A stretch of 64,000 nucleotides of DNA from Lachnospiraceae bacterium. GTDB lineage: Bacteria > Bacillota > Clostridia > Lachnospirales > Lachnospiraceae. The position numbers and the translations under genes were made by a program. The notes under the pieces are model-generated. The model was not told where the DNA came from, ran no database searches, and was given only the letters and a program-made list of their open reading frames with translations. How positions within the stretch are numbered: the stretch's first letter is position 1; the number at the start of each line of letters is the position of its first letter. Below, piece after piece: positions 44,491-53,774 of the stretch. The DNA is taken from the NCBI GenBank assembly GCA_017526745.1, contig JAFXQX010000039.1, positions 19,874-83,873 on the forward strand, written 5' to 3'.

Positions 44491-45180
44491 ATGATCACAG
44501 ATGATATCAGGAAGAGACTGCAAGCTCTTAGCGATGAGAAATACCGTGATTTTCAGATACCGGTGATCGCAACGGTACGAGCCGACAGGGTCATAGGGGT
44601 AAGGACCCCCGAACTTCGAAAACTTGCCAAAGAGATCTCAAAAAGAGAAGATATCGGGGATTTCCTCTCCACGCTTCCTCATGATTATTTTGACGAGGAT
44701 CAGCTTCATGCGTTTGTGATCTCGGGCATGAAAGATTATGATGAATGCATACGGCAGCTGGATCGCTTTCTTCCGTATGTTGATAACTGGGCCACATGCG
44801 ATCAGATGTCACCCAAGGTCTTTGCGAAGAACAGGGCAGCCCTGATCCCTAAGACAGATGAATGGCTGTCCTCGGGACATACATATACCGTAAGGTTCGG
44901 GATAGGAATGCTCATGGAGCATTTCCTTGATGATGATTTTGATGTAAAATATCTTAAAAAGGTTGCCGCGATAAGGTCGGATGAGTACTATATCAATATG
45001 ATGATCGCATGGTATTTTGCGACAGCGCTAGCCAAGCAGTATGAGACGGCGCTGCCTTTTATCGAGGGACAAAAAATGGATGCGTGGACCCACAACAAGG
45101 CGATACAAAAGTGCGTAGAGTCCAATAGGATCCGGCCCGAACAGAAAGAATACCTCAAAAAGTTAAAGATAAAAAAATAG
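44491..45180 (+). CDS. DNA alkylation repair protein (AlkD-like HEAT-repeat glycosylase)
   Basis: All-helical HEAT-like protein of 229 residues related to AlkD, which excises alkylated purines. Landmarks are GVRTPELRKLAKEI, the HDYFDEDQLHAFVISGMKDY segment, VDNWATCDQM with the conserved Trp-Ala-Thr-x-Asp group that packs near the lesion, and RFGIGMLMEHFLDD. I prefer the ATG at 44491, 7 bases after GGGAGGA, to one that overlaps the permease stop. It follows the efflux operon closely and may be read from the same promoter. Confidence 0.85.
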   Translation: MITDDIRKRLQALSDEKYRDFQIPVIATVRADRVIGVRTPELRKLAKEISKREDIGDFLSTLPHDYFDEDQLHAFVISGMKDYDECIRQLDRFLPYVDNWATCDQMSPKVFAKNRAALIPKTDEWLSSGHTYTVRFGIGMLMEHFLDDDFDVKYLKKVAAIRSDEYYINMMIAWYFATALAKQYETALPFIEGQKMDAWTHNKAIQKCVESNRIRPEQKEYLKKLKIKK

Positions 45181-45198
45181 AAGGAGCAGCTTCTTAAC

Positions 45199-46410
45199 AT
45201 GAACAGGAAACTGTGGACAGGCGGATATACGGTTCTTAATGTTTTATACTTTGCAGCGTTTTGCACCGTTCATGCTTATGCCGCAGTTTTTCTTCTTTCC
45301 AGGGGTTTTACTAACACACAGATCGGAATACTCCTTGCGGTTGCCAATATCACATCCGCACTGTTTCAGCCCTTTATAGCAGGCATCATAGATAAGGGCG
45401 GCTGGCTTTCCAACCGGAGGTTCATACTCATTTCCTGCCTGATCATATTCTTCGGAAGTCTGATCCTGTATTTTTGCGGCAATAACAAGTCGCTCGTATT
45501 TACGGTATTTGCGCTTATCTATATGATCCAGTTCGCATACCAGCCGGTCATGACCGCGCTGTGTTTCGAATACCAAAAAAAAGGATGCTATATATATTAC
45601 GGGCTTGCAAGAGGCCTGGGGTCCGCAGGTTTTGCAGTTACATCTGCACTGATCGGCGGTGCGGTAGAAAAGGACGGCGCTTCGCTTTTGATGAGCGTTA
45701 CGGCTGTGATCATGGCAGCCTCCTATGTCGCCGCTTTTTTTTTCAGGCCGTCTGATACCGCAGAAAAAGCAGAAACCCGGGATGAGACTTTGACAAGGCA
45801 GAGTCCGTCAGGAGGTTTTGCCGGATTTTTCAGGCATTATCCCGCATTCGGATTTTTTACCGTAGCTACGATCCTGTTCTTTTTCTCACATAATATGATC
45901 AACGATTTCATGATCCAGATCGTCCGTTCATTGGGCGGCGGTGAGACTGTGCTCGGATATGCCAACTTTCTGCAGGCGATACTCGAACTTCCCGTAATGA
46001 CACTCAGCGGTCTTATATTAAAAAAAGTATCACCATCTTTCCTGCTTGTATTTTCAGGTGTCGCTTTTTTTGTTAAGATACTGATACTTGTGTTTGGAAA
46101 CAGCCTTCCGTGGGTATTTGTCAGCCAGAGTTTCCAGCTGTTCGCATATGCGGTGTTCATACCCGCATCTGCATTTTACGTAAGTTCCACAATGGCTGAC
46201 GGCGATCAGGTGAAGGGTCAGGCATACTTTACGAGCGCCATAACCGTTGGCGGCGTGTTTTCCAATCTGGTAAGCGGCGTCATACTTGACCGCCTGGGGA
46301 TGAAACCGATGTTGATCACTGGATCGGCGGTGTGTTTTGCGGGCGTGATATTTGCGTTTGCAGCGATAAGAGCCCGTGATATCAAAGGAGAGATCAATGA
46401 AAACCGGTGA
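45199..46410 (+). CDS. MFS transporter (MFS_1-like / PPP family)
   Basis: Major facilitator protein of 403 residues with 12 helices. The N-terminal AVFLLSRGFTNTQIGILLAVANITSALFQPFIAGIID pattern, with the loop motif R-G-F/N-x-Q-I-G, is typical of the MFS_1-like group that includes 3-phenylpropionate and nucleoside/sugar permeases. The central loop (around residues 190-215) is charged. The substrate is not determinable. The next gene begins before its stop (overlap 14 bases). Confidence 0.82.
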   Translation: MNRKLWTGGYTVLNVLYFAAFCTVHAYAAVFLLSRGFTNTQIGILLAVANITSALFQPFIAGIIDKGGWLSNRRFILISCLIIFFGSLILYFCGNNKSLVFTVFALIYMIQFAYQPVMTALCFEYQKKGCYIYYGLARGLGSAGFAVTSALIGGAVEKDGASLLMSVTAVIMAASYVAAFFFRPSDTAEKAETRDETLTRQSPSGGFAGFFRHYPAFGFFTVATILFFFSHNMINDFMIQIVRSLGGGETVLGYANFLQAILELPVMTLSGLILKKVSPSFLLVFSGVAFFVKILILVFGNSLPWVFVSQSFQLFAYAVFIPASAFYVSSTMADGDQVKGQAYFTSAITVGGVFSNLVSGVILDRLGMKPMLITGSAVCFAGVIFAFAAIRARDIKGEINENR

Positions 46411-47071
46411 CGGAGTAAATGAAAATTTAGCGGAGTCGTTTTTTTTAAGCGAATACTTCATGACCGGAACATTTACCTGTGCTGCGCTGATGGGATTTCT
46501 TTCTTTTGCCCTGTTAAACGACGAGGGATTTTCCTATACAAGGTTTTCCCTGCTGGTCAAGGTCATTACAACGGTTTTCATGTATTATGCCTTCAGGCAT
46601 TATGAGTGGGATATAACAAAAGGCCTTATGGGCGGTGTACTGTTCTGCCTTATGTTTGAGGAGGCTTATCTGGTCCTCGGAAGGCTGTGGCAGGAGGCCG
46701 ATTTTGACAAATACCTTGTGGCAGGACCGCAGGGAAGCATATATCTTGCATCTGCCGGGATGTCTCTTCTGATGACGATAATCATCACGATCAATCATTT
46801 TGTCATAAATTATTCCAACCGGGGGAAACCCGAAAACGTGGAGTTTAACCGGATGGCAATGATCTTTAAGTTTTGCGTCTATGTCATACTTATCGTATCA
46901 AACTGCATGCTCGGATTTGCACCTATAGTCTTATGGAGGAACTCCCTCCGGTATCTGACCGATATGTCCGTGCTGCTTCTTCTGGTCTGCGTCGAATCGC
47001 AGCTTGACTCATTTAAGATAATAAGGAAGGAACTTCTTGCTCAGATGCAGGAAAAAGAAGAGACATCGTGA
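46397..47071 (+). CDS. Integral membrane protein of unknown function
   Basis: Unrecognised membrane protein of 224 residues with about six helices (near 15-35, 42-58, 68-85, 108-128, 152-172 and 178-198). The ATG used here follows AAAGGAGA with a 6-base gap; an upstream in-frame ATG lacks a ribosome site. It overlaps the MFS gene by 14 bases and the next gene by 4 bases (GTGA), so it is translated as part of this operon. No catalytic motif is visible. Confidence 0.6.
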   Translation: MKTGDGVNENLAESFFLSEYFMTGTFTCAALMGFLSFALLNDEGFSYTRFSLLVKVITTVFMYYAFRHYEWDITKGLMGGVLFCLMFEEAYLVLGRLWQEADFDKYLVAGPQGSIYLASAGMSLLMTIIITINHFVINYSNRGKPENVEFNRMAMIFKFCVYVILIVSNCMLGFAPIVLWRNSLRYLTDMSVLLLLVCVESQLDSFKIIRKELLAQMQEKEETS

Positions 47072-48042
47072 AGGTAAGAAAACGGCTGTCCGGAATATGG
47101 CTGATGTCCATGGCGCTTCTGTCACTCGGGGCGTTTACTGTTTTTTATGTTGCCCAGATGTGGCTGAACATCCTGTTTGCTTTTTATCTGTTTCTGGCGA
47201 TATTCCAGTTCATTGCGCTCACCATCTATATGGTTGGCCCGGACAAACTTCCGAACAGGGCATTAAAGATAATTTACAGGCTGTTATACGCCTCATCGTT
47301 TATCGTCATTCCGGCATTTTTGTTTATCTTTACGGGACTGCTCTCGCAGTACCATGTAAAGATACCCGACAGCATAGATGCTGCCGAAATCCCGGTAAAT
47401 GAGATACTTCCCGAAGATCAGACGGTAGTATATAATACCGGTGCGGTATATATAATCTTTCCGGAGTATTCGAGCATCGATCTTGTGTGCAAAGACCGTC
47501 CGTCCAAATCGGATGATTCCATAACCTGGTGCAGCGCAGCTGCATTCCAGCACGAGGTCAGTCTCGGATTTACCCACGAGAATATTGAGGGCGATCATGC
47601 ATCGGGAGGTACGCTGTATCACAGTCCTTACCACAAAGATGCATATGCGGCGTTCACGTTTTCACAAGGCGATTTTTCGTTTGACTTTGAAAACGCAGCC
47701 GATGCGATATGTTCTTCCGCGGATGCCGGCGGAAGCGGCTTCATGCAGTTCGGACTCATAGACGGCAACAAAAACGTTCTCAGTTTTGATCGTCCCAGGG
47801 CAAGATGCTACAGGGCACTTGCCGAACTTAACGGTCATGTGTGCATCATCGACTCGGTCAGGATGCTGCATTTTTACGAATTCATGTCGGAGCTTGCAAG
47901 ACTGGGCGTTACCAATGCGGTATATATGGATATGGGAGCCGGTTGGAACTATTCATGGTACCGGAATGCCGCGGATAAAGTAGTGACGCTTTTCGGGCTT
48001 CCCGTGCCGTGGTCTCATAACTGGATAGTATTTCGAAAATAA
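47068..48042 (+). CDS. Membrane-anchored extracellular protein, possibly phosphodiester-glycosidase-like
   Basis: 324 residues: three helices (about 9-29, 34-55 and 71-92), then a roughly 220-residue extracellular domain. The final section (DSVRMLHFYEFMSELARLGV, then AVYMDMGAGWNYSWYR) resembles the end of NAGPA/phosphodiester glycosidase domains, where a helix precedes an LDGGGS-type strand, but the glycine-rich triplet is altered to DMGAGW. The assignment is weak and a catalytically dead relative is possible. The GTG start overlaps the previous stop by 4 bases. Confidence 0.45.
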   Translation: MKVRKRLSGIWLMSMALLSLGAFTVFYVAQMWLNILFAFYLFLAIFQFIALTIYMVGPDKLPNRALKIIYRLLYASSFIVIPAFLFIFTGLLSQYHVKIPDSIDAAEIPVNEILPEDQTVVYNTGAVYIIFPEYSSIDLVCKDRPSKSDDSITWCSAAAFQHEVSLGFTHENIEGDHASGGTLYHSPYHKDAYAAFTFSQGDFSFDFENAADAICSSADAGGSGFMQFGLIDGNKNVLSFDRPRARCYRALAELNGHVCIIDSVRMLHFYEFMSELARLGVTNAVYMDMGAGWNYSWYRNAADKVVTLFGLPVPWSHNWIVFRK

Positions 48043-48068
48043 AACATAAAGTGAAAGAGGAAGGAATC

Positions 48069-49424
48069 ATGGAAGAAAAAAGAGAAGGTTTTGGCAGCAG
48101 GATAGGATTCATTCTGGCAGCGGCGGGTTCCGCGGTCGGTCTCGGAAATATCTGGAGATTTCCGTATCTTGCGGCAAAATACGGCGGAGGTATTTTCCTG
48201 CTCACCTATCTGATCCTTGTCGTGACATTCGGTTTCTCGCTTATGGTGACCGAGATATCGCTCGGACGAAAGACAGGAAAGAGTGTCATAGGAGCTTATA
48301 AAGATGCCGATGGAAGGTTCGGATTCTTAGGCCCTGTCGCATCGCTCGTTCCTTTTATCATCACTCCGTACTACTGTGTTATCGGCGGATGGGTCATAAA
48401 ATATCTTGTCACTTTTGCAAGCGGTCAGGGTACTCTTGCAACAGACGACGGTTACTTCGGAGGCTTCATCTCGGAACTGCCGGGACCGTCGGCCTATTTC
48501 CTGATATTTGCATTTCTTACCGCAGCCGTTGTCATCTTCGGTGTCGAGAAAGGTATAGAAAATGTCAGTAAGGTACTCATGCCGATACTTGTGATACTGT
48601 CGGTAGGTATCGCGGTATATACGATGACTCTTCCGGGTTCCGGAGCGGGAGTCAAGTATTATCTTCTTCCGAACCTCAGCGGTTTTACGCTGTCCAAGTT
48701 CCTAAAGATGATAGTTGCAGCCATGGGACAGCTGTTTTATTCAATGTCGCTCGCCATGGGCATCATGGTCACATACGGTTCCTATATGAGGAAACAGGAC
48801 TCCATCGAAAAATCGACCAGACAGATCAGCTTTTTTGATACGCTCATTGCGATCATCGCAGGCCTGATCATCGTTCCTTCGGTGTTTATATTCAGCGGCG
48901 GCGACGAAGCTGCTCTTAACGCAGGTCCCGGACTTATGTTCGTGACACTGCCCAAAGTGTTTGACTCAATGAAAGGCGGACCCATAGTCGGATGCGCATT
49001 CTTTGTTCTTGTGGCCTTTGCTGCACTGACATCTTCTGTATCGCTCTTGGAGACCATGGTATCGATAGTTACCGAGAAGTTCGGATTAAAGCGTTTTGCT
49101 TCAACCCTTGTATGTCTTTTGATCGTATTTATTCTGGGAATGCTTTCGGTGATGGGATACAGCAACTTAAGCAGCTTTACTGTCTTCGGATACCAGATAC
49201 TCGATTTCTTTGATTTTATATCAAACAATATAATGATGCCGATCGTTGCCCTTCTGACATGCATCCTGATCGGCCATATCGTAAAGCCGGCATATATTGA
49301 AGAGGAGACGACTCTTAACGGTGAGAAGTTCAGATCAAAGGGCCTTTATGAAGTGATGACAAAGTTTGTCTGCCCCGTATTTATGATCATCATCCTTCTG
49401 ACTCCGTTTTTTGTCGATCTGTGA
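48069..49424 (+). CDS. Sodium-dependent transporter, NSS/SNF family
   Basis: Na+-coupled amino acid or amine symporter of 451 residues with about 11-12 helices (LeuT fold). The first helix carries the family signature AAAGSAVGLGNIWRFPYLA with unwound-region residues for Na+ and substrate. TM3/4 follow with IITPYYCVIGGWVIKYL. FFVLVAFAALTSSVSLLE is the TM8 Na+ site region. Family members of this length commonly carry amino acids. The ATG behind AGGAAGGA is used rather than one six codons upstream. Confidence 0.9.
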   Translation: MEEKREGFGSRIGFILAAAGSAVGLGNIWRFPYLAAKYGGGIFLLTYLILVVTFGFSLMVTEISLGRKTGKSVIGAYKDADGRFGFLGPVASLVPFIITPYYCVIGGWVIKYLVTFASGQGTLATDDGYFGGFISELPGPSAYFLIFAFLTAAVVIFGVEKGIENVSKVLMPILVILSVGIAVYTMTLPGSGAGVKYYLLPNLSGFTLSKFLKMIVAAMGQLFYSMSLAMGIMVTYGSYMRKQDSIEKSTRQISFFDTLIAIIAGLIIVPSVFIFSGGDEAALNAGPGLMFVTLPKVFDSMKGGPIVGCAFFVLVAFAALTSSVSLLETMVSIVTEKFGLKRFASTLVCLLIVFILGMLSVMGYSNLSSFTVFGYQILDFFDFISNNIMMPIVALLTCILIGHIVKPAYIEEETTLNGEKFRSKGLYEVMTKFVCPVFMIIILLTPFFVDL

Positions 49425-49439
49425 TATGAACAAAAAAAC

Positions 49440-49465
49440 CCCGGAAACCTGACAGGGTTTCCGGG
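49440..49465 (-). terminator. Rho-independent terminator for tRNA-Leu (minus strand)
   Basis: Stem CCCGGAAACC/GGTTTCCGGG with a 6-base loop, followed on the minus strand by G-G-T7. It lies 5 bases beyond the tRNA 3' end. It may also slow plus-strand transcripts from the NSS gene, but has no plus-strand T-tract. Confidence 0.85.
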
Positions 49466-49470
49466 ATTCG

Positions 49471-49555
49471 TGCGGAAGATGGGACTTGAACCCACACGAG
49501 CGCATTGCTCACAAGATCCTTAGTCTTGCTCGTCTGCCAGTTCCGACACTTCCGC
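49471..49555 (-). tRNA. tRNA-Leu (anticodon AAG)
   Basis: 85-nucleotide class II tRNA on the minus strand. The acceptor stem is GCGGAAG/CTTCCGC with discriminator A. The anticodon stem CAAGA/TCTTG encloses loop CTAAGGA, giving anticodon AAG. The long variable arm is GAGC/GCTC. The T-arm contains GTTCAAGTC. The 3' CCA is not encoded (CGA follows), so CCA must be added. A34 would need conversion to inosine to read CUU, CUC and perhaps CUA. It has its own promoter and terminator. Confidence 0.9.
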
Positions 49556-49593
49556 TTAATGTTGTAAGGGGGGACCCCTCCGCAACATTCAGT

Positions 49594-49622
49594 ATAATAT
49601 CAGCATTTTCGTTTATAGTCAA
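49594..49622 (-). promoter_or_regulatory. Promoter of tRNA-Leu
   Basis: On the minus strand: TTGACT (49622-49617), 17-base spacer, TATTAT (49599-49594). A G/C-rich short hairpin lies between the promoter and the tRNA 5' end. Confidence 0.7.
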
Positions 49623-49650
49623 CACAAATTTCTTCCGGAGGATCCGATCC

Positions 49651-49941
49651 ATGGAAATAATCGTTCTAGTGCTTGGAATAGTAAGCTTTATCATGTCCTT
49701 TGTCATCGTCGGGATAATACCGGCGACTCTTGCGATCATACTCGGTATCGGACGGCTTCTCGTCAAAAAGAGGCCACAGACAAAGCTTGCGAGGACAGAG
49801 ACCGTTATCGGCGTGGTGTTTGCGATCATAGCGATAGTAGTAGCTGCATACGTTTATTTTGCGGGCGTTATGGATATTGATTTTGTTAAGATCGTAAGAG
49901 AAGATATTCAGGACTTTCTGAACATTTTCAAGCGCGGATGA
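49651..49941 (+). CDS. Small membrane protein, DUF4190-like
   Basis: 96-residue protein with two hydrophobic segments: residues 3-28 (VLVLGIVSFIMSFVIVGIIPATLAIILG) and about 49-68 (VIGVVFAIIAIVVAAYVYFAG). The pattern G-I-x-S-F, then IIPAxLAIILGIG, resembles DUF4190-type two-helix proteins of unknown function. The ATG is preceded by CCGGAGGA; the frame is open further upstream but that part runs through the tRNA gene and is not coding. It is divergent from tRNA-Leu and lies about 150 bases before the chemoreceptor gene. Confidence 0.65.
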   Translation: MEIIVLVLGIVSFIMSFVIVGIIPATLAIILGIGRLLVKKRPQTKLARTETVIGVVFAIIAIVVAAYVYFAGVMDIDFVKIVREDIQDFLNIFKRG

Positions 49942-50005
49942 TGTGTGTCAGGATGCCGGAACATGAAATATATCATAATATCAAGTTAAAAATGTGACAG
50001 AATCC

Positions 50006-50034
50006 TTGATATATTATACAAAAGTGACTATAAT
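50006..50034 (+). promoter_or_regulatory. Promoter of the chemoreceptor gene
   Basis: TTGATA (50006-50011), 17-base spacer, TATAAT (50029-50034) is a near-consensus sigma-A promoter. Overlapping it, TAAA (49987-49990), 15 bases, TTGATAT (50006-50012) resembles the motility sigma factor SigD pattern TAAA-N15-CCGATAT with two mismatches. Confidence 0.65.
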
Positions 50035-50089
50035 AAGGTTTATTACATGACCGTTTTTGGTTAATATCAATAACAAGGAGATGTTAGAC

Positions 50090-52198
50090 ATGGCTACAAC
50101 CGACTCAAGAAGAAAGTTTTCCGGACCGGCAGCAACCGGCAAAAAGGGTGGCAAGAAGGTGGCAGGATCCAAGATCAATCTTCGTACCACTCTTATTCTT
50201 TATGCTCTTTTGCCGCTGCTTTGTTCGTCGGTCATATTAAGCATTGTGCTCATCAGTAAGAGTACCGCTGAAATGAAGAAGTCCACGGCAAACTCACTCG
50301 TTACGATCGTGGAGGGGACCGGAGAGGCATTTGACTATGCGACCGAGACAGACGGAGACATACTGAAAGCATATTCCTCGGCGCCGGTGATCATGGATGC
50401 CCTGAAGAATCCTAATGATCAGGCTGTTGTAGCCAAGGCCCAGCAGTATACGCTTGATTATTTCGGAAAGCTGGAAGGTTTTGAGGGAATATACCTAGCT
50501 GATTGGAACAGCGTTGTTATCACCCACCCAGTCGATGCTGTCATAGGAAAACAGCTTCGTGAAGGTGATGCCTTAAAGGGCCTTCAGGATTCGATACTTG
50601 CAGCGGACGGGATATATAATACCGGCATCATGACTTCCCCTGCATCGGGACAGCTCATAATGTCATTGTATTATCCCGTTATGGATAACGGTGCTCCGTT
50701 AGGCTATGTAGGATGCGGTGTATTCGTTAACAGCATAGCATCAAGGGTAACAGACGTTTCCGGACTCGGCCTTTCAAGTGCTTATACGTATTTCGTGGAC
50801 AGGGAAGGAACGATGCTCTATCATCCCGATGAGTCCAAGATCGGTAATCCCGTAGAGAATGCGGCGGTAAAGGGACTTGTTGCAAAGCTTGCCGTAGGAG
50901 AGCATCCCGCTCCCGACTGCATCACATATGAATACAAGGGTGCCGATAAATATGCCGCATATTATATAGGCGAAGGAGACCACTATATAGCGGTCCTTAC
51001 CGCAGATGCAAAAGATGTCCTTGCCGGTATCAATGCCACAAGAACGACAACGATCATCATATGCATAGTCTGTATCGTGTTCTTCATGATACTTGCAATG
51101 TTCATAGAGAGGATCATCTCCTCACCGCTTAAGAGCATAGCCGATTCGATCGAAAAGCTCTCCACCGGTGATGTTACGGTTGAATGTAATGCCCAGTCCC
51201 ATATCAAAGAGACTCTCAGCATCATCAATGCGTTCAAGGATCTCAAAAATGCCCTGTCCACTTCGATGAAGTCTGTTAAGGATTCCGCTTTCGTGCTCAA
51301 CAATGCGATCGTTAACGTTGACGGAATGACAGGCAACAATGTTGAGTCGGTATCGCAGATCAATATGGCTATCAATGAGGTCGCACAGACATCACAGTCC
51401 GTTGCAGAGAATGCGCAGACCATGGCTGAAAAGGCTGCAGATCTCGGTAATGATATAGAGATATTAAATGATAACGTTCAGAAGCTCTTTGACGCATCCC
51501 AGGCGATCAAGGGAGCGAACGATGATGCTACCGACTGCATGAAGTCCGTATACGCCGGAGCAAATGAATCCGTTGAGGCAATGCAGAACATAGCGGACAA
51601 GATCTCCGAGACGAACAATGCGATCGCGGAGATCGGAAGCGCAGTTCAGGCTATCGAGACTATCGCGGCACAGACAAACCTCCTGTCGCTCAATGCCTCG
51701 ATCGAGGCAGCACGTGCCGGAGAAGCCGGCCGCGGATTTGCGGTTGTTGCGGATGAGATCAGAACGCTTGCAGATTCTTCTGCTGAATCCGCCAAGGAGA
51801 TCAAGCAGATCATCGAAAACGTCATCGTTCTTTCAAACGGAACCGTTGAGATCAGCAACCGTGTATTTGATGTTATCAACAAGGAACAGTCCGATATCGA
51901 GATGGCTCAGGAGAAGTTCAATGTTCTGTCGGATTCCGTTGAAGCATCGATAAGTGAGATAGATACGATCAGACAGATGACGGATAAGCTTGATACGATC
52001 AAGGTGGAACTGTCCAATACGACGACAGAGCTCGGAGCCATTTCCGAAGAGCTCGGAGCTTCGGCAGAAGAAGTTGCCGCATCGTGCCAGACCGTTACGG
52101 ATGCATGTACCGATACCCAGTCCTCGACGGCCGAGATGCGTAACATCAATGAGGACATGAGTGCAGCCATAGAGTTCTTCAAGATCTCCGAAAGCTGA
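50090..52198 (+). CDS. Methyl-accepting chemotaxis protein with Cache sensor
   Basis: 702-residue transmembrane chemoreceptor. The cytosolic N-terminus is basic ([12 protein letters not shown]); TM1 is at about 40-62. A Cache sensor follows (about 63-315), including [20 protein letters not shown] and [21 protein letters not shown]2 is at about 320-345 and is followed by HAMP. The signalling hairpin carries [20 protein letters not shown] and [14 protein letters not shown]. It modulates the CheA kinase at the cell pole. No C-terminal NWETF-type pentapeptide is present. The ATG used follows AAGGAG with a 9-base gap. No other chemotaxis gene is in the window, as is usual for dispersed receptor genes. 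Confidence 0.93.
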   Translation: MATTDSRRKFSGPAATGKKGGKKVAGSKINLRTTLILYALLPLLCSSVILSIVLISKSTAEMKKSTANSLVTIVEGTGEAFDYATETDGDILKAYSSAPVIMDALKNPNDQAVVAKAQQYTLDYFGKLEGFEGIYLADWNSVVITHPVDAVIGKQLREGDALKGLQDSILAADGIYNTGIMTSPASGQLIMSLYYPVMDNGAPLGYVGCGVFVNSIASRVTDVSGLGLSSAYTYFVDREGTMLYHPDESKIGNPVENAAVKGLVAKLAVGEHPAPDCITYEYKGADKYAAYYIGEGDHYIAVLTADAKDVLAGINATRTTTIIICIVCIVFFMILAMFIERIISSPLKSIADSIEKLSTGDVTVECNAQSHIKETLSIINAFKDLKNALSTSMKSVKDSAFVLNNAIVNVDGMTGNNVESVSQINMAINEVAQTSQSVAENAQTMAEKAADLGNDIEILNDNVQKLFDASQAIKGANDDATDCMKSVYAGANESVEAMQNIADKISETNNAIAEIGSAVQAIETIAAQTNLLSLNASIEAARAGEAGRGFAVVADEIRTLADSSAESAKEIKQIIENVIVLSNGTVEISNRVFDVINKEQSDIEMAQEKFNVLSDSVEASISEIDTIRQMTDKLDTIKVELSNTTTELGAISEELGASAEEVAASCQTVTDACTDTQSSTAEMRNINEDMSAAIEFFKISES

Positions 52199-52232
52199 CA
52201 CAGAGCTCTCAATATTATGTAAACCAATCCAT

Positions 52233-52256
52233 TGCCTGCATCAGATGATGCAGGCA
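52233..52256 (+). terminator. Hairpin after the chemoreceptor gene
   Basis: TGCCTGCATC, 4-base loop, GATGCAGGCA: a perfect 10-base-pair stem 35 bases after the stop. No T-tract follows, so it may be a weak terminator or an RNA 3'-end stabiliser. Confidence 0.45.
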
Positions 52257-52299
52257 GTGTCATGTCATAGGAAGATCGCAAAACAGGGGAATCGTAAGC

Positions 52300-52947
52300 A
52301 TGCTCAAAGATAAGGATATCAGGGAACCGCTGTTCTTTTTCCTTGAAGAGGAATACGGAAAGGTCCGGATACTTGAGGAAAAGAACATAGGAAGGTCGCG
52401 AGCGGATGCGGTAATGGTAACAGAGGATGCGATATTCGGCATTGAGATAAAGAGCGATGCCGATACGTATGCAAGACTGTCGCGTCAGGTCAGTGATTAT
52501 GACAAATACTACGACAAAAACATCGTTGTCGTCGGCTCCACTCATGCCATGCATATCTCGGAACATGTGCCCGAACACTGGGGTATCATTACGGTCGAAG
52601 AAGAAGACGGCAAGCCGGACCTCTACTACCTGCGCCGTCCGAAAGCCAATGCGGGTGTCACGATGCGGAGAAAACTTGAATTCCTCTGGAGACCCGAACT
52701 TGTTAAGATCCAGGAAAAGTTTGACATGCCCGCTTACAGCCGAAACAGCAGATCGTTCGTTGTTGACAAGATCGCAGTTCGGGCGGAGGAAGGAACAATA
52801 CCCGAAGATGCCCTGCAGGAGGAAATAATCGAGTTGCTTTTTGAACGTGATTATAATACTATATTTGAGGAAATCAACGAATACAGACGGTCGCGGGGAG
52901 TCCACAAAAGAAGGCGCCGCGCCGTGAACAAAAAACGAAGTAAATGA
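52300..52947 (+). CDS. sce7726-like protein with PD-(D/E)XK nuclease fold
   Basis: Soluble protein of 215 residues. RADAVMVTEDAIFGIEIKSDAD gives the PD-(D/E)XK core: Asp36, then Glu49-x-Lys51 on the next strand. This is followed by a helix with ARLSRQVSDYDKYYDKNIVVVG, as in sce7726/MmcB-related proteins, which are poorly characterised and sometimes linked to DNA repair or phage. The C-terminal 30 residues are strongly basic (RSRGVHKRRRRAVNKKRSK), consistent with nucleic-acid binding. The active-site residues look intact. The biological target is unknown. Confidence 0.7.
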   Translation: MLKDKDIREPLFFFLEEEYGKVRILEEKNIGRSRADAVMVTEDAIFGIEIKSDADTYARLSRQVSDYDKYYDKNIVVVGSTHAMHISEHVPEHWGIITVEEEDGKPDLYYLRRPKANAGVTMRRKLEFLWRPELVKIQEKFDMPAYSRNSRSFVVDKIAVRAEEGTIPEDALQEEIIELLFERDYNTIFEEINEYRRSRGVHKRRRRAVNKKRSK

Positions 52948-52970
52948 CCTTTGAGGGAAGGATAGGGAGT

Positions 52971-53747
52971 ATGGAAAACGAAAACAAAACCATAGGCATC
53001 TTAAAGCCGATCATCACGCTGGTATGCGTGTTTATCATTGCCGCTGCCGTTGTTGCCTGCACGGTGATCTTTACAAACGGTCTTGTCGGGTACAAAAATG
53101 ACAGGGCAGGTGGACTGTCGGCAACAGGGTCCGCAAGCGTGGATTTTGAGGCCGATCTTGTTGTATGGCGCGGAACCTATTCGTCCTTTGCCGAGACGAC
53201 ATCGGAGGCATATTCGAGGCTTGGCAGGGATACGGATAAGATCAAAAGATTCCTGGATGAATACGGCATCGAAGAAGATGATGTGGTGTTCTCCGCTATC
53301 GATATATCAAGAAGATATTCCTCGAACTATAACGATGCCGGAAACTATGTCGGTGATACTTTTTCCGGATATGAACTGTACCAGACCGTGACGGTATCTT
53401 CGGAGGATGTTGATCTTGTCGAGGAAGTCTCACGTGACATCACGGAACTCATTGAAGACGGCGTGGAATTTACTTCCAACTCCCCGGAGTATTATTACAA
53501 GGATCTTGACTCGTTAAAACTTGAACTTGTCGAGGCCGCAACGAAGAATGCCAAGGAGAGGATCGACCTGATGGCACAGGGAAGCGGATGCCGTGTCGGG
53601 AAGCTCATTTCCTCCAACCTCGGCGTGTTCCAGATCACGGCCAAGAATTCTTCGGATGACGAGTACAGCTCGGGCGGTACATATAACACATCATCGCGCG
53701 AGAAGACGGCGACAATAACCGTCAAGCTCAACTACAGCGTCAAATAG
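52971..53747 (+). CDS. SIMPL domain (DUF541) membrane-anchored protein
   Basis: 258 residues. An N-terminal anchor (about 10-36, IITLVCVFIIAAAVVACTVIF) is followed by a SIMPL/DUF541 domain: LSATGSASVDFEADLVVWRG, a long helix with FLDEYGIEEDDVVFSAIDIS, GYELYQTVTVSSEDVDLVEEV, and the C-terminal KTATITVKLNYSVK strand. The domain is found in outer-surface proteins of many bacteria; BP26/OMP28 is a known relative. Exact function is unknown. I prefer the ATG at 52971 behind GGAAGGA to one overlapping the upstream stop. Confidence 0.85.
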   Translation: MENENKTIGILKPIITLVCVFIIAAAVVACTVIFTNGLVGYKNDRAGGLSATGSASVDFEADLVVWRGTYSSFAETTSEAYSRLGRDTDKIKRFLDEYGIEEDDVVFSAIDISRRYSSNYNDAGNYVGDTFSGYELYQTVTVSSEDVDLVEEVSRDITELIEDGVEFTSNSPEYYYKDLDSLKLELVEAATKNAKERIDLMAQGSGCRVGKLISSNLGVFQITAKNSSDDEYSSGGTYNTSSREKTATITVKLNYSVK

Positions 53748-53774
53748 CAGCAGGGTATTATACAGGGAGATCAA

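Noticed and set aside
45179..45194. Five-base-pair stem AGAAG/CTTCT enclosing the ribosome site of the MFS gene
   Set aside because: The stem is too short and A-T rich to claim translational control without covariation support.
49486..49650. N-terminal extension of the small two-helix membrane protein
   Set aside because: This stretch reads through the tRNA-Leu gene and its promoter; the ATG at 49651 with a good ribosome site is the credible start.
51907..52905. Minus-strand open frame of 332 codons spanning the end of the chemoreceptor and the nuclease-fold gene
   Set aside because: It crosses two supported plus-strand genes and an intergenic hairpin; the composition is shadow-like.
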